Made by a program: the position numbers and the translations under genes. The notes under the pieces were generated by a model. That model was given only the letters and a program-made list of their open reading frames with translations. It was not told the DNA's origin and made no database searches. Shown piece after piece: positions 23,560 through 31,620 of a DNA stretch of 34,769 nucleotides (positions are counted from its first letter, which is position 1; every line of letters starts with the position of its first letter). The stretch covers positions 91,397 through 126,165 of the forward strand of contig NCGD01000010.1 of assembly GCA_002281535.1 (NCBI GenBank), in the 5' to 3' direction. The stretch comes from Sphingomonas sp. 28-63-12 (GTDB taxonomy: Bacteria > Pseudomonadota > Alphaproteobacteria > Sphingomonadales > Sphingomonadaceae).

Positions 23560-24470
23560 AGTCCCTCCTTGGCGGCGACGTCGCGCAGCAGCTGGCGTAG
23601 CCAGCCCAACATCGGATCCGCGCGGCGATGGCTGGCCCAGACCGTCACCACGCCAAGCCGCTTGTTGAGCAGTGGCGGATCGATCAGCGTCAATCCCAAC
23701 GGCCCCGCCAGTCGTGCCGCAAACAAGTGCGAAATGGTCGTCACGCCATCGGTGGCGGCAACGATGCCGGCGGCAGCGCGAAAACTGGGCACAACGGCGC
23801 CAATCGGGCGATCGAGGCCAGCGGCGGCGAGTTCGGCATCCATGTCGGAGGCGCGATCCCCCAGCAACGAGACGATGATGCTCGGATAGACAGCGTAATC
23901 GGCCTTCGTCCAGCGGCCACCGCACGGATGGCCATTGCGCACCACGACCGCCAGGCTATCCGTCATCAACGGTTCGGATGCGGCGCCACGCGGTAGCGGC
24001 GTGGTATCGAGCGCGAAGGTCAGGTCGATCTCGCCGGACAGCATCTGTGCTGGCAGGCCCGGGCCGATCGGGACCCATTCGAGCATCACCCCGGGGGCGG
24101 CCATCCTGATCCGCCGGACGAGCGGCGCCAGGATCAGTTCGGCCTGGGCGTCGGTCATCGCCAGCCGCAGTGTCCGCCGTTCGGCCGCCGGGTCGAACGG
24201 CGGCTCGACCAGCAGCGCGCTGACATCGGCGAGGAGCGCTGCCAGCGGCTGGCGCAGCGCCTGCGCGCGCGGGGATAGCAACTGCCCGCCCGGGCCGCGG
24301 ACCAGCAGCGGATCATCGAGCAGATGGCGCAATCGGCCGAGCGCCCGACTCATCGCCGGCTGGCTCAAACCCACCTCCGCCCCGGCACGCGTCGCATTGC
24401 GGTGGCGCAACAGCGCCTCAAGCACCGGCAGCAGGTTCAGGTCGATGGCGCGAAGATGCTTCTCATGCAT
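23532..24470 (-). CDS. LysR-family transcriptional regulator
   Basis: A 312-residue regulator from the ATG at 24470. The N-terminal helix-turn-helix reads LRAIDLNLLPVLEALLRHRNATRAGAEVGLSQPAMSRALGRLRHLLDDPLLVR, a textbook LysR start of the NodD/SyrM-like branch (I-D-L-N-L-L at the front). The C-terminal effector domain is complete, with IDLTFALD and VTTISHLFAARLA segments. It is divergent from the NAD-dependent epimerase-type gene at 24545, the usual layout of a LysR protein and its target, so it probably controls that gene with an unknown ligand. An ATG at 24482 would add four residues. Confidence 0.92.
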   Translation of the reverse strand: MHEKHLRAIDLNLLPVLEALLRHRNATRAGAEVGLSQPAMSRALGRLRHLLDDPLLVRGPGGQLLSPRAQALRQPLAALLADVSALLVEPPFDPAAERRTLRLAMTDAQAELILAPLVRRIRMAAPGVMLEWVPIGPGLPAQMLSGEIDLTFALDTTPLPRGAASEPLMTDSLAVVVRNGHPCGGRWTKADYAVYPSIIVSLLGDRASDMDAELAAAGLDRPIGAVVPSFRAAAGIVAATDGVTTISHLFAARLAGPLGLTLIDPPLLNKRLGVVTVWASHRRADPMLGWLRQLLRDVAAKEGLHASSSTSQ

Positions 24471-24477
24471 GGTGAAT

Positions 24478-24501
24478 ATCATGAACTTGCATTTTTATGA
24501 T
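24478..24501. promoter_or_regulatory. AT-rich inverted repeat between divergent lysR and epimerase genes
   Basis: ATCAT (24478-24482) and ATGAT (24497-24501) are inverted 5-bp arms 14 bp apart, in an AT-rich stretch that is the only such stretch in this 74-bp divergent region. LysR proteins bind imperfect palindromes of the T-N11-A type in exactly this position. The arms are short, so the call is tentative. Confidence 0.35.
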
Positions 24502-24544
24502 GGTCAAGACCGAAGTAGAAAATGGGCATCGAAGGAGACAAATG

Positions 24545-25468
24545 ATGACCAAGGACATTCTGATCGTCGGTTGCGGCCCCGTTGGCCGGGCGACTCTGGC
24601 CCTGCTACAGGCGCGCGGTACACCAGTGCGGGTTGCGCAACGATCGCGCCCCGCCAACCTGCCCGAAGGCGTCGGCTTTACCCAATGCGATGTGCTCGAC
24701 GCGGCCGCAGTCCGCGCTGCCGTCGACGGGGCGGCACAGATCGTGGTCGCAATCGGGTTCGACTATTCCGGCAAGGCCTGGGCCCGGATGTGGCCGGTGG
24801 CGATGCGCAACCTGCTCGATGCCTGCGCCGCTGCGGGCGCACGGATGGTCTTCCTCGACAATCTCTACATGTACGGCCCGCAGCATGCACCGCTGCTCGA
24901 GACGATGGCGCTCAGCAACCAAGGCCGCAAACCGGCGGCGCGGGCGCAGATCACGCGGATGTGGCAGGCGGACCGCCGGGTGAAGGTCGCGGCGCTGCGC
25001 GCCCCCGATTTCTACGGGCCCGGCGTGCGGCTGTCGCATCTGGGTGACACCGGACTTGCGGCAATCGCCCGGGGCAAGGCAGCGATCTTTCTGTTTTCGC
25101 CCGATCAGCCGCATGATTATGCCTATGTGCCCGATATCGGCCGCGCGGTGGTGACGCTGCTCGATGCCGACGACGATGCCTTTGGCCAAGCCTGGCACAT
25201 GCCATGCGCGCCGACGCTCAGCTCGCGCGCGATCCTGGCGATCGGCGCGCGACACGCGGGGGCAAAGCTGCGGCTGACGGTGATCCCGGCCTGGCTGCTG
25301 GCGTTGCTGGCTCCGATCGTGTCGTTCGTCAGCGAAATGCGCGAAATGCACTTTCAATGGGACCGGTCCTATAAGGTCGATGCCAGCAAATGGTCGCAGC
25401 GCTTCTGGTCCGACGTCACGCCGTTAGAGGATGGCGTAGCGGCCACGATCCGGTCATTCGCCGAATGA
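24545..25468 (+). CDS. NAD(P)-dependent epimerase/dehydratase-family (extended SDR) protein
   Basis: A 307-residue Rossmann protein. ILIVGCGPVGRATLALL at the N-terminus is an unusual G-x-G-x-x-G loop (GCGPVGR), and VFLDNLYMYGP near residue 100 occupies the place of the catalytic Y-x-x-x-K region, but the Lys is not in the standard position, so classical epimerase chemistry is uncertain; atypical SDRs that act as NADP sensors or isoflavone-reductase-like enzymes are alternatives. APDFYGPGV and HDYAYVPDIGRAVVTLLD are typical extended-SDR segments. GGAG seven bases before favours the second of two adjacent ATGs (24545 over 24542). It is divergent from lysR and likely under its control. Confidence 0.85.
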   Translation: MTKDILIVGCGPVGRATLALLQARGTPVRVAQRSRPANLPEGVGFTQCDVLDAAAVRAAVDGAAQIVVAIGFDYSGKAWARMWPVAMRNLLDACAAAGARMVFLDNLYMYGPQHAPLLETMALSNQGRKPAARAQITRMWQADRRVKVAALRAPDFYGPGVRLSHLGDTGLAAIARGKAAIFLFSPDQPHDYAYVPDIGRAVVTLLDADDDAFGQAWHMPCAPTLSSRAILAIGARHAGAKLRLTVIPAWLLALLAPIVSFVSEMREMHFQWDRSYKVDASKWSQRFWSDVTPLEDGVAATIRSFAE

Positions 25469-25529
25469 AACCCGGGCGGGGATGGAACCAACCCACGGGT
25501 CCAGGACTTGAGCGCCTCGGAGAAAAATC

Positions 25530-25775
25530 ATGGCGTTCCAGCAGCTAGACCCCACTATTCCCGTCATTGTGCTCGACAAAGGGCCCGGTTTCGCTTTCGC
25601 CGTGATCGACTACGGCCAGGAGCATAACCTGATCTGGGTGACCGCGATCGACGAGACCGGCGAAATCTGGTGCGCGCCCAACCCGCAGGTACGGCTCCAG
25701 GGCAATTGGACCATGGGCCGCGCGCGACCGGCAGGCGCTGCGAACCGAAGCGATGCTTGCACGCCCACCGGATAG
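25530..25775 (+). CDS. Conserved small protein of unknown function
   Basis: An 81-residue protein with GGAG eight bases before the ATG. The segment PVIVLDKGPGFAFAVIDYGQEHNLIWVTAIDETGEIWCAPNPQVRLQGNWTMGR looks like a compact beta-rich domain, and I recall similar short proteins in other proteobacteria that end soon after the WTMGR-type sequence. No function is known to me. The last 18 residues (Arg/Ala/Pro rich) look less conserved in character and may be a strain-specific extension. It ends five bases from the convergent gene at 25781. Confidence 0.65.
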   Translation: MAFQQLDPTIPVIVLDKGPGFAFAVIDYGQEHNLIWVTAIDETGEIWCAPNPQVRLQGNWTMGRARPAGAANRSDACTPTG

Positions 25776-25780
25776 CCGGA

Positions 25781-26098
25781 TCAGAATGGAATCTTCACCG
25801 TCAGCAGAATTTGCCCTTCGCCCAGGCGCCCTTGCGCGATATTGGGCGAAACGGTTGCGCTTCCCCCAATCGGTACAACCACGCGCGTCGGCTGCCGGTA
25901 TTTTTCGGGTAGCGGGCGCAGCCGAAATTGCGCGTTCTGATCGACCGACTGGCACACGACAATCTCTCCGTCAGCAGTTGCCGGGCAGGACGGGGTGCGG
26001 ATCGGCTTGATCGGCACTGGCTGGAACGGTGCCGGCTGCATCGCGGCGGGTGGCCCAACCGTCGTGACGGCCTGCAACAGCAAGAGCATCGAGAACAT
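25781..26098 (-). CDS. Hypothetical secreted small protein
   Basis: A 105-residue protein with a short hydrophobic N-terminus (FSMLLLLQAVTTV) that may be a signal peptide, then a Pro-rich linker and the core TPSCPATADGEIVVCQSVDQNAQFRLRPLPEKYR. Short sphingomonad exported proteins often carry this C-P-x(4-8)-EIVVC pattern followed by an arginine/leucine/proline segment, with the two cysteines likely paired. Function is unknown. No clear ribosome site precedes the ATG. It is divergent from ppc across 143 bp. Confidence 0.6.
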   Translation of the reverse strand: MFSMLLLLQAVTTVGPPAAMQPAPFQPVPIKPIRTPSCPATADGEIVVCQSVDQNAQFRLRPLPEKYRQPTRVVVPIGGSATVSPNIAQGRLGEGQILLTVKIPF

Positions 26099-26241
26099 CT
26101 GCCAAGCCTCTCAAATCAACAGCCGATCCGCGATCAGGGTGGCGTCGAACGATGGCACGATAGGGGCAACGCGACGCCGAATGCCACGCCCGGCGGCCTT
26201 TCATCGTTGACCCCGCCTCTGCCGCAGCGCAGCATGCCGCC

Positions 26242-28929
26242 ATGGCCAGCCTCCCCGCGATCACCAACAATACCGACATCCGATTCCTCGGCAAATTGCT
26301 GGGCGATGTGATCCGCGATTATGGGGGGCCTGCGCTGTTCGAGCGGGTCGAGGCGATCCGATCAGCCTCGGTCGAGCGACATCGCGGGCGCGGCGACGAC
26401 AGCGCGACCGACATGGCACTCGACCGGCTGAGCCTTGATGAAACGCTCGATTTCACGCGCGGCTTCATGCTGTTCTCGATGCTCGCCAATCTGGCCGAGG
26501 ATCGCCAGGGCGTTGCCGTTGAGCCCGGCGCCGACATGGCCGCCGCGCTCGAACGGCTGCGCGCCGACGGGATCGGCACCGATGCCACGCTGACACTGCT
26601 GGAGCACGCCCTCGTCGCCCCGGTGCTGACCGCGCACCCGACCGAGGTGCGGCGCAAGAGCATGATCGATCACCGCAATCGCATCGCCGAGTTGATGAAG
26701 TTGCGCGATGCCGGCCTGACGACGACGCCGGATGGCGATCATGTCGATGAGGCAATCACGCGCCAGATCGCCCTGTTGTGGCAAACCCGCGTCCTGCGGC
26801 GTGAGCGGCTCTATGTGACCGACGAGGTAGAGACCGCGCTCAGCTATCTGCGCGAAGTCTTTTTGCCGACGCTGCCCGCGCTGTATCAGCGTTGGGACCG
26901 GGTGCTCGGCAAGCGGTGCCCAAGCTTTCTGCGCCCCGGCAGCTGGATCGGCGGCGATCGCGACGGCAATCCCTTTGTCGTGGCCGATTCGATGCGCACC
27001 GCGCTAGGCCGGGCAAGCGAGGCGGTGCTCGGCTATTATCTCGATGCGGTCCATCTGCTCGGCGCCGAACTGTCGATTTCCAGCGAACTGGCCAATGTCG
27101 ATGCGGAGGTTGCCGCGCTGGCCGAAGCCAGCGGTGACGCAGCGCTGTCACGCAGCGACGAACCCTATCGACGCGCGCTCTCCGGCGTTTATGCCCGACT
27201 CGCCGCGACCCATTTCGCGCTGACCGGCAAGCCCGCGCCCCGCCCGGGCCACCTCTCCGGCCCAGCCTATCAGACGCCGCAGGAATTCAGGGCCGATCTC
27301 GTCGCAATCGCGTACGGACTGGCGCGCGATCATGGCGGTGTGCTCGCCACCGGCGGTGCGCTGGGACGGCTGATCCGGGCGATCGAAACCTTTGGCTTCC
27401 ATCTTGCCACGCTCGACATGCGCCAGAACAGCGCGGTCCATGAGCGCGTGGTGGCCGATCTGTTCAAGGGTGCCGGGGTCGAGGCCGATTATCTGGCGCT
27501 AAGCGAGCCGGCGCGGATCGCACTGCTGCGCCGTGAACTGGCCAGCCTGCGCCCGCTGACCAGCCCTTATGCGACCTATGCCGACGAGACGGTGTCGGAA
27601 ATCGCGATCCTGCACGAAGCCGCCCGGTCGCATGCCGCTTATGGCCCGGCCTGCATCACCAACTATGTCGTCTCGATGGCGCAATCGGTTTCCGATCTGC
27701 TCGAGGTCAATCTGCTGCTCAAGGAAGCCGGGCTGTATCGCCCCGGTCAGGGTCAGGACGATCGGCCGTACGCCGCGATTATGGCGGTGCCGTTGTTCGA
27801 GACGATCGGCGATCTCGAAGCCGCGCCCGGCGTGATGGCCGATTATTTCACGCTGCCGGAGGTTGCCGCTGTCGCCGCCGCACGCGGCTATCAGGAAGTG
27901 ATGATTGGCTATTCGGACAGCAACAAGGACGGCGGCTATCTGACCTCGACCTGGAGCCTTAGCCGTGCTTCGACCGCGCTGGCCCCGGTCTTTGCCCGCG
28001 CGCAGGTGGCGATGCAGCTGTTCCACGGCCGTGGCGGTGCGGTCGGGCGTGGGGGTGGTTCTTCCTTTTCAGCGATTCTCGCGCAGCCGCCCGGCACGGT
28101 GCAGGGCCGAATCCGCATCACCGAACAGGGCGAGGTGATTGCCGCCAAATATGGCACGCGCGAGAGCGCCGCGACCAATTTGGAAGCGATCGCGGCGGCC
28201 ACCTTGCTCGCCAGCCTGGAGCCCGAGCGGCTGTCGGCGCGCGATTATCAGCGTTTCTCGGCGGCGATGGATCAGCTCTCCGCCACCGCCTTCGCCGCCT
28301 ATCGCGATCTCGTTTATGGCACCGACGGCTTTCGCACCTTTTTCCGCCAGATGACGCCGATCGCAGAAATTTCGGGCCTCAAGATCGGGTCGCGCCCCGC
28401 CAGCCGGACCAAATCCGACCGGATCGAGGATCTGCGCGCCATTCCCTGGGTGTTCAGCTGGGCGCAGGCGCGGGTGATGCTGCCCGGCTGGTACGGCGTC
28501 GGCACCGCGATTGCGACGTTCGAGGACAAGGCGTTGCTCAGGGAAATGGCCACAGGCTGGCCGTTCTTTGCCGCCACGCTGGCGAACATGGAACAGGTGA
28601 TCGCCAAGGCCGATATGGGCATTGCCGCGCGCTATGCCGCCCTGGTCCAGGATCGGGCACTGAGCGAGACCATCTTCGGGCGGATCAGCGATGGCTGGCA
28701 CCGGAGCCGTGACGGCCTGTTGCTGGCCACCGACCAAGCGCATCTCCTCGCCGCCAGCCCCGCGCTCGATGCCTCGATCCGACTGCGGCTGCCCTATATC
28801 GAGCCACTCAATCTGCTCCAGATCGAACTGATCAAGCGCAGGCGTGCGGGCGAGACGGACGAGCGCATCGGCGAGGGCATTTTGCTGTCGATCAACGCGA
28901 TCGCGACAGCGCTCAGGAACAGCGGCTAG
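26242..28929 (+). CDS. ppc: Phosphoenolpyruvate carboxylase
   Basis: Carboxylates PEP with bicarbonate to oxaloacetate, refilling the TCA cycle. The 895-residue protein has all catalytic motifs: TAH132-PTEVRRKS, VPLFETIGDL near residue 515, GYSDSNK562-DGGY, and FH595-G-R597-GGAVGRGGG, ending in TALRNSG where the family normally has R-N-T-G. LGXYLDAV-like and FHLATLDMRQNS segments near residues 260 and 392 are also typical. It is the bacterial type, lacking the plant-type N-terminal phosphorylation segment. Its ATG at 26242 has no strong ribosome site. It stands alone; allosteric control by acetyl-CoA and aspartate is a family property. Confidence 0.97.
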   Translation: MASLPAITNNTDIRFLGKLLGDVIRDYGGPALFERVEAIRSASVERHRGRGDDSATDMALDRLSLDETLDFTRGFMLFSMLANLAEDRQGVAVEPGADMAAALERLRADGIGTDATLTLLEHALVAPVLTAHPTEVRRKSMIDHRNRIAELMKLRDAGLTTTPDGDHVDEAITRQIALLWQTRVLRRERLYVTDEVETALSYLREVFLPTLPALYQRWDRVLGKRCPSFLRPGSWIGGDRDGNPFVVADSMRTALGRASEAVLGYYLDAVHLLGAELSISSELANVDAEVAALAEASGDAALSRSDEPYRRALSGVYARLAATHFALTGKPAPRPGHLSGPAYQTPQEFRADLVAIAYGLARDHGGVLATGGALGRLIRAIETFGFHLATLDMRQNSAVHERVVADLFKGAGVEADYLALSEPARIALLRRELASLRPLTSPYATYADETVSEIAILHEAARSHAAYGPACITNYVVSMAQSVSDLLEVNLLLKEAGLYRPGQGQDDRPYAAIMAVPLFETIGDLEAAPGVMADYFTLPEVAAVAAARGYQEVMIGYSDSNKDGGYLTSTWSLSRASTALAPVFARAQVAMQLFHGRGGAVGRGGGSSFSAILAQPPGTVQGRIRITEQGEVIAAKYGTRESAATNLEAIAAATLLASLEPERLSARDYQRFSAAMDQLSATAFAAYRDLVYGTDGFRTFFRQMTPIAEISGLKIGSRPASRTKSDRIEDLRAIPWVFSWAQARVMLPGWYGVGTAIATFEDKALLREMATGWPFFAATLANMEQVIAKADMGIAARYAALVQDRALSETIFGRISDGWHRSRDGLLLATDQAHLLAASPALDASIRLRLPYIEPLNLLQIELIKRRRAGETDERIGEGILLSINAIATALRNSG

Positions 28930-28956
28930 CGTCGATTTCGCTCAGGTTGAACCAGC

Positions 28957-28972
28957 GCTTGGGCCCCCAAGC
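28957..28972. terminator. GC-rich hairpin between convergent ppc and thioesterase genes
   Basis: GCTTGGG (28957-28963), CC, CCCAAGC (28966-28972) is a perfect 7-bp inverted repeat 28 bp after the ppc stop and 45 bp from the end of the opposite gene. It is placed where a bidirectional terminator is expected. The loop must open by a base pair or so, and no good T-run follows on either strand. Confidence 0.4.
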
Positions 28973-29016
28973 AGCCGCTTTCGCAGAAGAACGATGCCAC
29001 CAAAAGGAAAACCTCT

Positions 29017-29409
29017 CTAGCTCAGAAACGGCGCAGCAATTTCGTCGCGCACCCGCAGCAGCCGTCCCGTTACGCGGTCAAGCAGCGCCCAGGTCGTAAC
29101 CGCCTCTACCTTCACCTTGCCGTCCACGCCGGTGAAGCGGACATGCCGGTCGAACCGCGCGCCATAAGGTTTGCCGGGCACCCAGGTTTCGCCGACCACG
29201 CTGTCGCCGACCCTGACATTGCCGCGATAGTCGATCTCATGCCGGGTCACGACCCAGATATAGGCGGCGATATGCTCAGGGCTTGCGACAGCCTGCCAAT
29301 GCGCGACGGCGATGTCCTGAATCCACCGCACCCAGACCGCATTATTGACATGGCCGAGCTCGTCGATGTCGGCGGGTTGGGCGGTAAAGGGGCGGGTGAA
29401 GCGGGTCAG
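29017..29409 (-). CDS. 4-hydroxybenzoyl-CoA-type (hotdog) acyl-CoA thioesterase, apparent CTG start
   Basis: Hydrolyses acyl-CoA thioesters; single hotdog domain of the YbgC/4HBT type. The catalytic segment A-D-I-D-E-L-G-H-V-N-N-A-V-W lies upstream of the first ordinary start codon in frame (GTG at 29331), so a gene beginning there would lose its active-site Asp. Reading back from it, the frame is open to a TGA at 29442-29440 and contains no ATG, GTG or TTG. A CTG at 29409-29407 is preceded by AGGAG at eight bases and gives a 130-residue protein starting TRFTRPF, which looks like the normal family N-terminus. I place the start there. It follows the oligopeptidase gene by 26 bp and may be co-transcribed. 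Confidence 0.82.
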   Translation of the reverse strand: MTRFTRPFTAQPADIDELGHVNNAVWVRWIQDIAVAHWQAVASPEHIAAYIWVVTRHEIDYRGNVRVGDSVVGETWVPGKPYGARFDRHVRFTGVDGKVKVEAVTTWALLDRVTGRLLRVRDEIAAPFLS

Positions 29410-29435
29410 CTGCCTATCTCCTGCAAGAAAGCGGG

Positions 29436-31511
29436 CTAATCACGCTCCACCCCCAGCTGCCACAGCACAAAGGCATGTTCCTCGGCTGATTCGCGCAGGC
29501 TCTCGAACCGGCCCGATTTGCCACCATGCCCCGCGCCCATATTGGTCTTGAGCAGCAGCACATTGTCGTCGGTCTTCACGTGCCGCAGCTTGGCGGCCCA
29601 TTTGGCGGGCTCCCAATAGGTTACGCGAGGGTCGTTCAAGCCGCCCGAGATGAACATTGGCGGATAGGCCTGGGGCTTTACGTTGTCGTAAGGCGAATAG
29701 CCCCGGATCAGCTCGAACGCCGCCTTGTCCTCGATCGGGTTGCCCCATTCGGGCCATTCGCCCGGGGTCAGCGGGAGTTCCGCGTCGAGCATCGTGTTGA
29801 GCACGTCGACAAAAGGCACATCGGCGATGACCGCGCCCCACAGTGCAGGATCGCTGTTGACGACCGCCCCCATCAGCTCGCCGCCCGCCGAGCGCCCCGC
29901 GATCGCGATCTTGCCAGCGCTCGTCCAGCCCTGCGCAATCAACCCCTTCGCCACATCGACGAAATCGTTGAAGGTGTTGATCCGCTTCTCCAGCTTGCCG
30001 TCGAGATACCATTGCTGGCCGAGATCGTCGCCGCCGCGAATATGCGCGATGGCATAGGCAAAGCCCCGATCGAGCAGCGACAACCGCCCGGTCGAAAAGC
30101 CCGGCGGGATCGCATAACCATAAGCGCCATACGCATAGAGGAAGAGCGGGCGCGATCCATCTTTCGGGAAGTCCTTTGGATAGACGATCGACACCGGCAC
30201 CTCGGTACCGTCGCGCGCGGTGATCTTCAGCCGGTCGGTGCCATATTGGCTGGCGTCATAGCCGCTCGGGATTTCCTGGACCTTCAGCACGGTCATGTCG
30301 CCGCTCGCAACGTCGTAATCATAGACCGTGCCGGGCGTGACCATCGATTCATAGCCGAGCCGAAGCACGCTCATGTCATATTCGGGATTGTCGCCGAGCC
30401 CGGCATCATAGCTCGCCTCGGGAAAGGCGATCCGCTTCGGCGCGCCGCCGTCGTACGAATGGATCTCGATCTGATCGAGCCCCTCTTCGCGCCCGTCGAC
30501 GATGAAGAAGCGCGCGAAACAGCTGACGCCGGTCATGTAGAAATCGGGCGAAGCGCCGATCAGCTCGGTCCAGCTGCCGGGGTCGCTGATCGGTGCGGTG
30601 CAAAGCCGGAAATTGGGATCGGTATCATTGGTGTGGATGAACAAGGTGTCGCCATGCGCGTCGACATCATATTCGCGCTCAACCTTGCGCGGCGATACGC
30701 AGACCGGCTTGGCGAGCGGATCGGTGGCGGGCAGCAGCCAGACTTCGCTCGTGACATGGTCGCCGGTCGCAATGACGATCCATTGCCGGTCGCTGGTTTC
30801 CGAAACACCGACGCGAAAGCCTTCGTCTGCTTCCTTGAACAGCTCGATATCGTCGCTGACCGGGGTGCCGAGCCGATGGAAACGGGCATTGTCGGTACGC
30901 CATTGATCATTGGCGAGGCCGTAGAGAAAGCCGCTGTCATCGGCCGCCCAAACGATTTCGGACAGCATGCCAGGAATGATTTCGGGCAGATGCTCGCCCG
31001 TCGCGATCACCTTGACCCGGACTTCGAACCGCTCCGATCCATTATCGTCGATCGCATAAGCGAGCAACCTGCCGTCATTGCTGACCGACAGCGCCCCCAG
31101 CCGGAAATATTCCTTGCCCTCGGCCAGTGCCGGCTCGTCGAGCAGCAATTCATCCGCAGTCTCATCGTCTTTGGCCGCCACCGGCTTGCGCCACCATTTG
31201 CGATATTGTCCGCCGGTCTCGAACGCCGTCCAGTAGAGCCAGTCGCCATCCTTTTGCGGGACCGAGGATTCGTCTTCCTTGATCCGCCCCTTCATCTCTT
31301 CATAGAGCCGGTCGGTAAGCGGCTTGAGCGGGGCCATCACGCCTTCGAAATAGGCATTCTCTGCCTCGAGATAGCCAAGGATATCCTTGTCAGCCACCGC
31401 CGGGTAACCGGGGTCCTTCAGCCAGGCATAGGGGTCGTCGATCGTCTGGCCATGGGCGGTAAAGCTATATTGGCGGCGATCTGCGCGCGGCGGCGTGGTG
31501 CTGGTTTTCAT
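29436..31511 (-). CDS. ptrB: S9 family serine peptidase, oligopeptidase B type
   Basis: Cleaves short peptides after basic residues in the family prototype. The 691-residue protein has a seven-bladed propeller N-terminal part (TIDDPYAWLKD at the start, typical of S9A) and an alpha/beta hydrolase C-terminal part. The catalytic triad can be read as S541 in GRSAGGEL, D627 in GGLNDPRVTYWEP and H662 in NMGAGHGGKSGR. RGGDDLGQQWYLDGK near residue 500 and the NDPRVTYWEPAKW segment are characteristic of oligopeptidase B rather than prolyl oligopeptidase. No signal peptide, so cytosolic. It is divergent from the Xaa-Pro aminopeptidase gene across 109 bp. Confidence 0.92.
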   Translation of the reverse strand: MKTSTTPPRADRRQYSFTAHGQTIDDPYAWLKDPGYPAVADKDILGYLEAENAYFEGVMAPLKPLTDRLYEEMKGRIKEDESSVPQKDGDWLYWTAFETGGQYRKWWRKPVAAKDDETADELLLDEPALAEGKEYFRLGALSVSNDGRLLAYAIDDNGSERFEVRVKVIATGEHLPEIIPGMLSEIVWAADDSGFLYGLANDQWRTDNARFHRLGTPVSDDIELFKEADEGFRVGVSETSDRQWIVIATGDHVTSEVWLLPATDPLAKPVCVSPRKVEREYDVDAHGDTLFIHTNDTDPNFRLCTAPISDPGSWTELIGASPDFYMTGVSCFARFFIVDGREEGLDQIEIHSYDGGAPKRIAFPEASYDAGLGDNPEYDMSVLRLGYESMVTPGTVYDYDVASGDMTVLKVQEIPSGYDASQYGTDRLKITARDGTEVPVSIVYPKDFPKDGSRPLFLYAYGAYGYAIPPGFSTGRLSLLDRGFAYAIAHIRGGDDLGQQWYLDGKLEKRINTFNDFVDVAKGLIAQGWTSAGKIAIAGRSAGGELMGAVVNSDPALWGAVIADVPFVDVLNTMLDAELPLTPGEWPEWGNPIEDKAAFELIRGYSPYDNVKPQAYPPMFISGGLNDPRVTYWEPAKWAAKLRHVKTDDNVLLLKTNMGAGHGGKSGRFESLRESAEEHAFVLWQLGVERD

Positions 31512-31539
31512 CGCCTATCCCTAACCGGTCGCATCAAGC

Positions 31540-31571
31540 GAAGTCGAGAGGCAGCACCGCGCCTCGACTTC
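31540..31571. repeat. Inverted repeat with GAAGTCGAG arms, REP-like
   Basis: GAAGTCGAG (31540-31548) and CTCGACTTC (31563-31571) are perfect inverted 9-bp arms around a 14-base spacer in the divergent ptrB-pepP region. The arm sequence resembles short intergenic palindromes built on CTCGACTTC that I recall as common in sphingomonad genomes. Only one copy is seen in this window, so a REP family cannot be shown here. A shared operator for the two divergent genes is the alternative. Confidence 0.45.
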
Positions 31572-31620
31572 ACCGGGTACGACGGGGTAAGATGGTTGAT
31601 CACATTATTCAGGATCAGCC

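Noticed and set aside
25484-25520. EcfG-type general stress promoter (GGAAC ... CGTT) before the small gene at 25530
   Set aside because: GGAAC is present at 25484 but no CGTT or GTT lies at the required 16-19 bp spacing.
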